DNA of 64,000 nt, taken from Anaerococcus mediterraneensis. GTDB lineage: Bacteria; Bacillota; Clostridia; Tissierellales; Peptoniphilaceae. Positions 1 to 7,333 of the stretch are shown here, piece by piece. The first letter of the stretch is position 1. Each line of letters opens with the position of its first letter. The position numbers and the translations under genes are program-made. Location: NCBI RefSeq assembly GCF_900128415.1, contig NZ_LT635772.1, positions 1,054,001 through 1,118,000 on the forward strand, read 5' to 3'. The notes beneath the pieces are model-generated. The model had not been told where the DNA came from. It worked only from the letters and a program-made list of their open reading frames with translations, and ran no database searches.

Positions 1-354
1 CTATTAGAGCCTACAAGAATCTACGCCAAGGAAGTTTTATCCCTACTTGGCAAGGTAGAAATTGCAGGGATTTCCCATATAACAGGCGGAGGTTTTTATG
101 AAAACCTACCTAGGGCTATAAAAAAAGGCTTGGGGATCAAAATTTATAAAGACTCATATGAAGTTCCAGCAATCTTTAGATTTATCCAAGAAAAAGGCCA
201 GATAGATGATGCGGAAATGTACCAAGTATTTAATATGGGTGTAGGTCTTGCTATAATAGTAGATCAAAAAGATAAAGATAAGGTATTAGAAACAATTTCT
301 GATAGTTTCCTACTAGGAGAAGTAAGTCAAGACGAAGGGATCAGTTTTGTATGA
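1..354 (+). CDS. purM: Phosphoribosylformylglycinamidine cyclo-ligase, C-terminal part (cut by window edge)
   Basis: The reading frame is open from base 1 and shows the last 117 residues of PurM (AIR synthetase), which closes the imidazole ring using ATP in de novo purine synthesis. The family signature ITGGGFYENLPR lies near residue 28 of the visible part, followed by the C-terminal domain with the NMGVGL segment. The 5' part lies outside the window. Its stop overlaps the purN start in an ATGA junction, so the two are translationally coupled in a purine operon. Identification is secure; the full length cannot be judged. Confidence 0.95.
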   Translation, partial: LLEPTRIYAKEVLSLLGKVEIAGISHITGGGFYENLPRAIKKGLGIKIYKDSYEVPAIFRFIQEKGQIDDAEMYQVFNMGVGLAIIVDQKDKDKVLETISDSFLLGEVSQDEGISFV

Positions 355-914
355 AAAATATAGCTATATTTGCAAGTGGTAATGGTACAAATTTTCAAGC
401 CTTGGTTGACAATGAATCAATAAATCAATTAGCCAAAATAAAGATCTTGGTTTGTGATAATCCAAAAGCAACAGTTATAGAAAGAGCCATAGAAAGAAAT
501 ATAAGTGTCTTTACCTTCAAGGCAAAAGATTATGATAGCAAAAAGGACTATGAAGATGAGATCCTAAAGAAAGTCAAAAATTGTGATTATATATTTTTAG
601 CTGGCTATATGAGGATCCTCTCCCCATATTTTCTAGAAAATTTCAAAGGCAAAGTTGTCAATATTCACCCGTCTTTGCTACCTGATTATAAGGGTAAGGA
701 TGCTATAAAAAGAGCTTATGAAGCAAAAGAAGAATACATAGGAGTCAGTATTCACTTTGTAAATGAAAAAGTAGATGGGGGCAAAATAATTCGCCAGAAA
801 AAACTAAAGGTAGATTATAATAAGTCCTTAGCAGAAATAACAGAAGAAATTCATAAAATTGAACACCAATTATACACAGAGACAGCAAGAAAAATATTGA
901 TGGAGGAAATATGA
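351..914 (+). CDS. purN: Phosphoribosylglycinamide formyltransferase
   Basis: This 187-residue protein is a 10-formyl-tetrahydrofolate-dependent GAR transformylase, the third step of purine synthesis. The N-terminal IAIFASGNGTNFQAL is the phosphate-binding start of the fold. The catalytic Asn and His lie in NIHPSLLP near residue 104, and the catalytic Asp is in VDGGKII near residue 143. Length is typical. It overlaps purM by four bases and purH by four bases (both ATGA), so it is coupled on both sides. Its formyl donor can be supplied by the formate-tetrahydrofolate ligase encoded at the end of this operon. Confidence 0.96.
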   Translation: MKNIAIFASGNGTNFQALVDNESINQLAKIKILVCDNPKATVIERAIERNISVFTFKAKDYDSKKDYEDEILKKVKNCDYIFLAGYMRILSPYFLENFKGKVVNIHPSLLPDYKGKDAIKRAYEAKEEYIGVSIHFVNEKVDGGKIIRQKKLKVDYNKSLAEITEEIHKIEHQLYTETARKILMEEI

Positions 915-2431
915 GAAGAGCACTGATAAGCGTAAGTGATAAGACAAAGGTTGCAGATTTTGCAAGAGCCCTAAGAGAAAATGGTTTTGAAATCATCTCT
1001 ACTGGTGGGACATTAAAACATTTGACAGATGAGGGTATAGACTGTATTCCTATAGAAGAGTACACAGGTTTTCCAGAGATCTTAGAAGGCAGGGTCAAAA
1101 CTCTCCATCCCAAAGTACATGGTGGTCTTTTATCAAAAAGAGATAAGGAAAGCCACATAAAAGAGCTAAAAGAAAACCAAATCGGTTATATAGACCTAGT
1201 TTGTGTCAATCTTTATCCTTTTGCTCAAACCCTAAAAAAACCAGGAGTGACTGATGAGGAGATTATAGAAAATATAGATATTGGTGGCCCATCTATGCTT
1301 AGGTCTGCTGCAAAAAACTATAAGTTTGTCACAGTTGTAACTGATATAGAAGATTATGATTCTGTTATCGAAGAAATAAGAGAAAATAAGGACACATCAT
1401 TAGAAACTAGGGAAAAGCTTGCAGCAAAAGTCTTCAATAAGACTGCAAATTATGACAGGATGATCGCAGATTATTTCAACAAAAAATTGGGCCTTGAAGA
1501 AGATAGGCTAGACCTATCATTTAGGCTTGAAGATGAGCTAAGATATGGGGAAAATCCTCACCAAAAAGCTTGGCATTATGTATGTGATGAAGAAACTTCT
1601 TATGCACTCCAAGATGCTATCCAGCTTCATGGCAAGAAGATGTCTTATAATAATATCCAAGATGCCTCAGCTGCCCTAGACATCCTCCAAGAATTTGACG
1701 AAACAGTTTGTGTAGGCCTAAAACACATGAACCCATGCGGTGTCGCTACAGGAAAAACCGTATTTGATGCCTGGAATAGAGCTTTTGAAGCAGACCCTGT
1801 TTCAATCTTTGGTGGCATTGTTGCAATTAACGGCACAGTTGATAAGAAAACTGCAGAAAAAATGCACGAAATTTTCTTAGAGATAATTCTTGCCTACGAT
1901 TATGAAGATGAGGCTCTTGAAATCCTTGAAAAGAAGAAAAATGTCAGAATTTATAAAATTCCAAAGAAAACTGACAAGAATCCAAAATTAATAAAATCCG
2001 TCAGAGGCGGAATCTTAGTCCAAGATTACGATGACAAGGTTTATGAAAAACTAGAAACAGTTACAGAGACAAAGGTCAGCGAAGAAGACCTAAAGGACCT
2101 AGAATTTGCCTACAAGATTGTAAAACACGTTAAATCAAATGCAATCTTACTTGCCAAGGATGGTCAAACTGTAGGTGTTGGTGCTGGTCAAATGAACAGG
2201 GTCGGTGCAGCTGAAATTGCCTTTACACAAGCAGGTGACAAGGCAAAGGGTGCAGTCCTTGCATCAGACGCCTTCTTCCCATTTAGGGACAGTGTTGATG
2301 AGGCAGCGGGACACGACATCAAGGCTATCATTCAACCGGGCGGATCAATCCGTGACGACGAATCAATCGAAGCTTGTAACGAAAATGGAATAGCCATGGT
2401 ATTTACTGGCATGCGCCACTTTAAACATTAA
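911..2431 (+). CDS. purH: Bifunctional AICAR transformylase / IMP cyclohydrolase
   Basis: The 506-residue protein catalyses the last two steps to IMP. The N-terminal MGS-like cyclohydrolase domain (about 1-190) shows STGGTLKHL and the RVKTLHPKVHGG segment; the C-terminal AICAR formyltransferase domain holds the KHMNPCG motif near residue 270 with the catalytic Lys-His pair. Length matches the family. The start overlaps the purN stop (ATGA) and is preceded by GGAGG. One base separates it from purD. It belongs to the same operon and uses 10-formyl-tetrahydrofolate. Confidence 0.97.
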   Translation: MRRALISVSDKTKVADFARALRENGFEIISTGGTLKHLTDEGIDCIPIEEYTGFPEILEGRVKTLHPKVHGGLLSKRDKESHIKELKENQIGYIDLVCVNLYPFAQTLKKPGVTDEEIIENIDIGGPSMLRSAAKNYKFVTVVTDIEDYDSVIEEIRENKDTSLETREKLAAKVFNKTANYDRMIADYFNKKLGLEEDRLDLSFRLEDELRYGENPHQKAWHYVCDEETSYALQDAIQLHGKKMSYNNIQDASAALDILQEFDETVCVGLKHMNPCGVATGKTVFDAWNRAFEADPVSIFGGIVAINGTVDKKTAEKMHEIFLEIILAYDYEDEALEILEKKKNVRIYKIPKKTDKNPKLIKSVRGGILVQDYDDKVYEKLETVTETKVSEEDLKDLEFAYKIVKHVKSNAILLAKDGQTVGVGAGQMNRVGAAEIAFTQAGDKAKGAVLASDAFFPFRDSVDEAAGHDIKAIIQPGGSIRDDESIEACNENGIAMVFTGMRHFKH

Positions 2432-2432
2432 T

Positions 2433-3671
2433 ATGGCAAGGGTATTAGTAGTAGGAAATGGCGGCAGAGAGCACGCTATTTCTGATAAATTATATAGGGA
2501 AGGCCACGAAATATTTATGCTGGGAGAAAATCCTGGCGTGGCCCAGTTTGGAACATGTATCACTTGCGAGGTCGGAGAGCTTCCTAGTTTTTGCAAGGAA
2601 AATGAAATTGACCTGGTCTTTGTAGGTCCAGAAGCCTTTTTGGTTGACGGGATTGTTGACCTTGTGGAAAAAGAAAATATCAGAGTTTTTGGCCCAAACA
2701 AGGCCGCAGCCATCCTTGAAGGATCAAAGGCCTTTGCCAAAGATTTGATGAAAAAATATGACATACCAACAGCATCCTATGAGACTTTTACAGATTACGA
2801 AAAAGCTCTAGCTTATGTAGAAAAATCCGATTTTCCTTTGGTAATTAAGGCTGATGGAATAGCTGCAGGTAAGGGAGTAATTATTGCCCAAGATCTCGAA
2901 GAGGGAAGAGAAGCCCTCAAAGAGATTATGGTTGATCAGAAATTTGCAGAAGCTGGTGCTTCTGTTGTTATTGAGGAATTTCTTGAGGGAGAAGAATTTT
3001 CTCTCCTATCCTTTGTGTCAGGCGAAATAGTTATGCCAATGAAGGTTGTTCAAGACCACAAGAGGGCCTTTGATGAAGACCTAGGCCTTAACACAGGTGG
3101 TATGGGCGTTTATATGCCAATTAAGCATATTAGTGATTCTGACATAGAAGAAGCTCTAGAAAATGTTGTAAAACCAACAGCCAAGGCTATGATTAAGGAA
3201 GGCCGCCCATTTAAGGGAATCTTATTTGCAGGCCTTATGAAAACTAAGGATGGAATAAAAACTATAGAATACAACGTTCGTTTCGGAGATCCTGAGACAG
3301 AAATTATTCTCTTGTCTATGGAAACTTCCCTTTACGACTTGGCTCAGGCAGTCCTAGACGGTAGGAAAATGGAAATTAAATGGAAGGATAAGGCCTATAT
3401 AGGCGTTGTTCTTGCATCAAAGGGTTATCCAGAATCCTATGAGAAAGGCTTTGAAATAACAGGTCTTGACGGTCTTGATTCAAAAGTTTTCCATATGGGT
3501 ACAAAGGAAAGTGACGGAAAGATTCTTACAAATGGCGGTAGGGTTTTGATCGTGTGTCAAGAAGGCGAGAGCCTTGCGGAAGCGAGAGAAGCCGCTTATA
3601 GGGACGTTGAAAAAATCAAGTGCGATAATCTTTTCTACAGAAAAGACATCGGACATTTATCATTAAAGTGA
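2433..3671 (+). CDS. purD: Phosphoribosylamine-glycine ligase
   Basis: GAR synthetase of 412 residues, an ATP-grasp enzyme joining glycine to phosphoribosylamine. The N-terminal VLVVGNGGREHAI is characteristic; the ATP-grasp core includes IKADGIAAGKGV near residue 142 and the metal-binding EYNVRFGDPETE near residue 280. It follows purH by one base and has no clear ribosome binding site, so translation probably depends on coupling to purH. The order purN-purH-purD is a common Firmicutes arrangement. Confidence 0.97.
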   Translation: MARVLVVGNGGREHAISDKLYREGHEIFMLGENPGVAQFGTCITCEVGELPSFCKENEIDLVFVGPEAFLVDGIVDLVEKENIRVFGPNKAAAILEGSKAFAKDLMKKYDIPTASYETFTDYEKALAYVEKSDFPLVIKADGIAAGKGVIIAQDLEEGREALKEIMVDQKFAEAGASVVIEEFLEGEEFSLLSFVSGEIVMPMKVVQDHKRAFDEDLGLNTGGMGVYMPIKHISDSDIEEALENVVKPTAKAMIKEGRPFKGILFAGLMKTKDGIKTIEYNVRFGDPETEIILLSMETSLYDLAQAVLDGRKMEIKWKDKAYIGVVLASKGYPESYEKGFEITGLDGLDSKVFHMGTKESDGKILTNGGRVLIVCQEGESLAEAREAAYRDVEKIKCDNLFYRKDIGHLSLK

Positions 3672-3677
3672 GGGAAA

Positions 3678-5321
3678 ATGAAGACTGATTACGAAATATC
3701 TTTACAAGCAAAAAAAGAAAAAATAGAAGACGTTGCAGCAAAGATTGGCATTTCAGCCGATAAATTAATAAAATATGGTGATTACAAGGCAAAGATAAAA
3801 AGAGAAAATTTTGATAATTTATCTGAAAATCTTGTTTTAGTCACATCTATAAACCCAACCTCATCTGGGGAAGGAAAGTCAACTGTTACCGTAGGCCTAT
3901 CTGATGGTTTAAACAAAATCGGCAAAAAATCCACAGTTGCCCTTAGGGAACCATCTTTTGGCCCAGTTCTTGGTAGAAAAGGTGGAGCAACAGGTGGTGG
4001 CTATGCCCAAGTTGTTCCAATGGATGAGATAAATCTACATTTTAATGGTGACTTTCACGCCATCACATCTGCCCACAATGCGATTATGGCCCTAATTAAT
4101 AACCATATTTTCCAGGGCAATGAACTTGGCTTTAAAAAAGTAATGTTTAACTATGTCATGGATATGAATGAAAGAGCCCTTAGAAGGATAAAAATCAATG
4201 CCAATGGCAAGGACGAGAGGGATTCTTCTTTTGACATCACAGTTGCAAGTGAAATCATGGCTATTTTATGCCTTGCAGAAGACCTAGAAGACCTAAGATC
4301 TAGGATTGGTGATATCATGGTGGGATATAACCAAGATGACAAACCTATTTTTGCAAAAGATTTGGGAGTTGAAGGTGTAGTTGTAGCCATCCTTAAAGAT
4401 GCTATGAATCCAAACCTAGTCCAATCTTTGGAAAACAACCCAGCAATCATCCACGGCGGTCCATTTGCCAATATAGCCCACGGCTGTAATTCAGTTATTG
4501 CAACAAAAACAGCCCTTAAATACTCTGATTATGTAATCACAGAAGCAGGTTTTGGGGCCGATTTAGGAGCTGAAAAGTTTTTAGACATCAAATGTAGGGT
4601 TTCCGGTCTACGTCCAAAGGCTGCTGTTGTAGTTGCAACAATCAAGGCCCTTAAACTTCACGGTGGGGTTGACGAAGCAAATCTTACTGAAGAAAATCTT
4701 GATGCCCTAAAAGAAGGGGTTAAAAACCTTGAAAAGCATGTCGAAAACATGAGAAAATACAATCTTCCTGTAATAGTTGCCCTAAATCAATTTGTGACAG
4801 ATACAGAGGCTGAAATTAAATTCATGGAAGACTGGGCAAAGGACTTTGACGTAGAATTTTCCCTAACCCAAGTATGGGCAAAAGGTGGCGAAGGTGCGAT
4901 TGATCTTGCTAATAAACTTGTTAATATAGTTGAAAACAACAAGGAAGAAGTAAAACTTCTTTACCAAGACGATCTTTCTATAGAAGAGAAAATCAACACT
5001 ATTGCCAAGGAAATTTACGGTGCAGCCAAGGTTAATTTCACAGACCAAGCCAGAGAAGTTCTAGATAAAATCGACGAGCTTGGCTATAGAAATTACCCAG
5101 TTTGTATGGCTAAAACCCCAGCATCCTTAACAGATGATGGCAAAATCAAAGGCAGACCTGAGGGCTTTGAGATCACAGTTTCTGACATAAAAATCAAGAC
5201 TGGAGCAAGGTTTGTAGTTGCCTATCTCAACAAGGTTTTAACTATGCCAGGCCTACCAAAACATCCAAATGCTTTGGAAATCGACATTGATGAGAATGAA
5301 AATATAATAAACCTATACTAG
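3678..5321 (+). CDS. fhs: Formate-tetrahydrofolate ligase
   Basis: The 547-residue enzyme makes 10-formyl-tetrahydrofolate from formate, ATP and tetrahydrofolate. The P-loop TSSGEGKST lies near residue 61, followed by LREPSFGPVLGRKGGATGGG, the hallmark of this family. It is slightly short of the usual ~556 residues but has no gaps. It lies six bases after purD with a GAGGG ribosome binding site and ends the operon at a strong terminator. Placing it with purN and purH, the two formyl-consuming steps, suggests it supplies their one-carbon units; a wider role in anaerobic one-carbon metabolism is possible. Confidence 0.97.
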   Translation: MKTDYEISLQAKKEKIEDVAAKIGISADKLIKYGDYKAKIKRENFDNLSENLVLVTSINPTSSGEGKSTVTVGLSDGLNKIGKKSTVALREPSFGPVLGRKGGATGGGYAQVVPMDEINLHFNGDFHAITSAHNAIMALINNHIFQGNELGFKKVMFNYVMDMNERALRRIKINANGKDERDSSFDITVASEIMAILCLAEDLEDLRSRIGDIMVGYNQDDKPIFAKDLGVEGVVVAILKDAMNPNLVQSLENNPAIIHGGPFANIAHGCNSVIATKTALKYSDYVITEAGFGADLGAEKFLDIKCRVSGLRPKAAVVVATIKALKLHGGVDEANLTEENLDALKEGVKNLEKHVENMRKYNLPVIVALNQFVTDTEAEIKFMEDWAKDFDVEFSLTQVWAKGGEGAIDLANKLVNIVENNKEEVKLLYQDDLSIEEKINTIAKEIYGAAKVNFTDQAREVLDKIDELGYRNYPVCMAKTPASLTDDGKIKGRPEGFEITVSDIKIKTGARFVVAYLNKVLTMPGLPKHPNALEIDIDENENIINLY

Positions 5322-5328
5322 AATTATA

Positions 5329-5350
5329 AGCGGCCCCGGCCGCTTTTTTC
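5329..5350 (+). terminator. Rho-independent terminator of the pur-fhs operon
   Basis: A GC-rich hairpin AGCGGCC/GGCCGCT is followed by a run of six T residues, only a few bases after the fhs stop. It is the most GC-rich element in this part of the window and would end the purine operon transcript. Confidence 0.92.
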
Positions 5351-5351
5351 T

Positions 5352-5380
5352 TTGTAAGTTTTTATAATTTATGATATTAT
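5352..5380 (+). promoter_or_regulatory. Probable promoter of the lipoprotein gene
   Basis: TTGTAA at 5352-5357 and TATTAT at 5375-5380 are separated by 17 bases, close to the sigma-A consensus, and lie just after the terminator and upstream of the lipoprotein gene. Match is moderate. Confidence 0.5.
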
Positions 5381-5409
5381 AAAATTAACAAGATAAAGGG
5401 GAGGATAGG

Positions 5410-6000
5410 ATGAAAAAGAAAAATATATTTTTAAGCCTATTGCTGGTAGTACTTTTAGCTGGATGTAAGGTTGAAAGTCAAAAGGCAGAAGAAGCGAAAC
5501 TTATAAAAGAGGATTTTGACCTTGATATTATGGACAAATATGATGGTGGCAACATCGTTGATTTTGGTAATGGGGTTTATTCAATTAAGAGCGGAAAAGA
5601 TTCAAATCTTTCCTTAAAACTAACTTGTTTTGACGAAGGAGAAGAAAATGAGATTTTTGATATAAGCCTTCCAGACTTGGAAGAAGGGGAAAAATTAGGC
5701 TTTGAACTTTCTTCAAGAGAGGTCAATGTTTATGTGATTTCAGATAAGAAAATTTCCCAAGTTACAAAATTTGACTTTGAAAATAAAATTTTTGAAAATA
5801 ATGAAGGAAAGAACTGGGAATGGACAGAAGGTGGTCTCATCAAGGAAAATGAGCCTTATCCTGTATTTGCAGCCTTCCTTACAGATTCAAATGAATTTTC
5901 ATTTGTAGGCTTTGAAAAACCAGATTTTAGGTCTCAATTTAAAAATAATAAAGACTTATCAGCCCTAGTATTAGAAATAAGCATGAGCGATGAGAAATAG
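5410..6000 (+). CDS. Putative lipoprotein of unknown function
   Basis: The 196-residue protein begins with a lipoprotein signal peptide: basic MKKKN, a hydrophobic stretch, and lipobox LAGC with the modified cysteine near residue 19. The mature part is acidic and without recognisable motifs; the segment between residues 60 and 110 looks beta-rich. It should be anchored on the outer face of the cytoplasmic membrane after processing by Lgt, which is encoded in this window. A GGAGGATAGG ribosome binding site precedes the ATG. It appears to be a single-gene transcription unit. I do not recognise a family. Confidence 0.75.
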   Translation: MKKKNIFLSLLLVVLLAGCKVESQKAEEAKLIKEDFDLDIMDKYDGGNIVDFGNGVYSIKSGKDSNLSLKLTCFDEGEENEIFDISLPDLEEGEKLGFELSSREVNVYVISDKKISQVTKFDFENKIFENNEGKNWEWTEGGLIKENEPYPVFAAFLTDSNEFSFVGFEKPDFRSQFKNNKDLSALVLEISMSDEK

Positions 6001-6089
6001 CAGCCAAGAGATTCTCTGATATTTTTAAATTAGCTGATATTAGCTCTCTACAATCCAAAAGTATAGTTTTTATAAGAAAGGATAGGTAA

Positions 6090-6500
6090 ATGAAAAAATT
6101 ATCTTATAGCCTAAAAGAAGGTTTGATTTTACTATTTTTCTTTATTATAAGTCAAGTTCTATACAAGTATTTCCCGGGAAATATTTACCTTTTAAAGTGG
6201 ACTGCCGATAGGTATTATATACTTTTTATTTTACTATTAGGTCTAAATTATTTTGAGAAATATAAGTTTTCTCAATCCTTGGTCTTTGGGCACGTCATTG
6301 GGCTAATATTAGGAGGTATAATTGGGCAAGTGGTTTATTTTTCTAATATAAAGAAAATCGCTCCTGGCATGAGTGCTGAGGAGGTTTATAGGCTTTCTAA
6401 CAATCCAGCTGTATGGATTTATATTTTTATTATGCTTATATTCTTTATATATGGATTATATAGGGAGAAAAAATCAAAAAAATATAAGGCCAAATCATAA
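6090..6500 (+). CDS. Small integral membrane protein, unknown function
   Basis: This 136-residue protein has about four hydrophobic helices (roughly residues 10-28, 42-58, 64-86 and 108-127) with a basic C-terminus (YREKKSKKYKAK), suggesting the tail is cytoplasmic. AAAGGA lies upstream of the start. No family is recognised. It is convergent with the TraX-like gene and the two share a bidirectional terminator that overlaps both gene ends. Confidence 0.65.
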   Translation: MKKLSYSLKEGLILLFFFIISQVLYKYFPGNIYLLKWTADRYYILFILLLGLNYFEKYKFSQSLVFGHVIGLILGGIIGQVVYFSNIKKIAPGMSAEEVYRLSNNPAVWIYIFIMLIFFIYGLYREKKSKKYKAKS

Positions 6501-6524
6501 ATAGATTTGACCTTATATTTTAAA
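6476..6524. terminator. Bidirectional terminator between convergent genes
   Basis: Arms at 6481-6496 and 6504-6519 are complementary over 16 bases with one G-U wobble, flanked by an A-run on the left and a T-run on the right, so it can work in both directions. It spans the stop codons of both convergent genes. Confidence 0.85.
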
Positions 6525-7220
6525 TACCATTCTGATTATACCGAAAATTAGCATATGGACCGGATAAAATAAGTAGTTAAAAATTTTATTTTGTTTGCCT
6601 TTTTCTCCATTATATAAAAGAACTGTTGCAAAACCGAGAATAGCATATATTTCTTTGATTATAACTAGGTAGGAAAGTCCTGAGGCTATAATTCTTTTTT
6701 CATAAAATAGATAGTATAGGTATATTGTTATTATGGCATAGTACTCGTAGTCAGATGATATAAGCATTGATCCTAGAGAGGAAAGTACCACTAATAGGAG
6801 GGATACAAAGATCCAAAGGGGTCTTTTTTTTATTTTTTCTTTTAACTTATCTATTACCATTATTGTAAAAAGTCCAAGAGCTAGTCCCCATAGAATATTT
6901 TGCGACCAGGTATTTATAAATACTGCCGACTGGAACATATCGTAGGGGATTTCAGAAATTACTGCAAAAATAAGCAAGTTTCTAAGATATGACCACCTAG
7001 ATTTAGTTTTAAAAAATCCCTCTACTATCATAAAGGCAAAGATAGGAAAGGCTATCCTTCCCAAGATGTCAAAAATGGTTGTAATAATGACCATAGGGCC
7101 CGATCCTGTTAGAAATGGAGTGATAATTGCCTTATTGAAATGGTCTATAAACATTGAAGCGAAGGCAATATATTTCAGCTGTGCTCCGTTTATGCCTTTT
7201 ATATTTTTAAATTTTTTCAT
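6513..7220 (-). CDS. TraX family membrane protein
   Basis: The 235-residue multi-pass protein starts MKKFKNIKGINGAQLKYIA and then FASMFIDHFN, the region typical of the TraX family, in which the first member acetylates F-pilin in E. coli. Several hydrophobic helices follow, with IFDILGRIAFPIFAFMIVEG near residue 55, also typical. The start at 7220 is chosen over an upstream in-frame ATG at 7286 because AGGAG lies just before it. TraX homologues are widespread in Firmicutes without pili, where they may be membrane acyltransferases; the substrate here is unknown and no conjugation genes are nearby. Confidence 0.8.
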   Translation of the reverse strand: MKKFKNIKGINGAQLKYIAFASMFIDHFNKAIITPFLTGSGPMVIITTIFDILGRIAFPIFAFMIVEGFFKTKSRWSYLRNLLIFAVISEIPYDMFQSAVFINTWSQNILWGLALGLFTIMVIDKLKEKIKKRPLWIFVSLLLVVLSSLGSMLISSDYEYYAIITIYLYYLFYEKRIIASGLSYLVIIKEIYAILGFATVLLYNGEKGKQNKIFNYLFYPVHMLIFGIIRMVFKI

Positions 7221-7287
7221 AAAATCTCCTTTCAGATTATTTGAAGATTTTATCTCAAAAATATAAAAATTGCAAATTTTTTTCAAT

Positions 7288-7322
7288 AAAAAATCCCGAC
7301 TATATTTTTCTAATCGGGATTT
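7288..7322 (-). terminator. Terminator of ppdK
   Basis: Read on the minus strand, the arms 7314-7322 and 7291-7299 (AAATCCCGA/TCGGGATTT) form a 9-bp stem followed by a T-run, immediately after the ppdK stop. Confidence 0.85.
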
Positions 7323-7333
7323 TCCTTTATTTC

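Noticed and set aside
745..1158. Minus-strand frame of 137 codons over purN/purH
   Set aside because: It is the shadow of two well-supported purine genes on the other strand.
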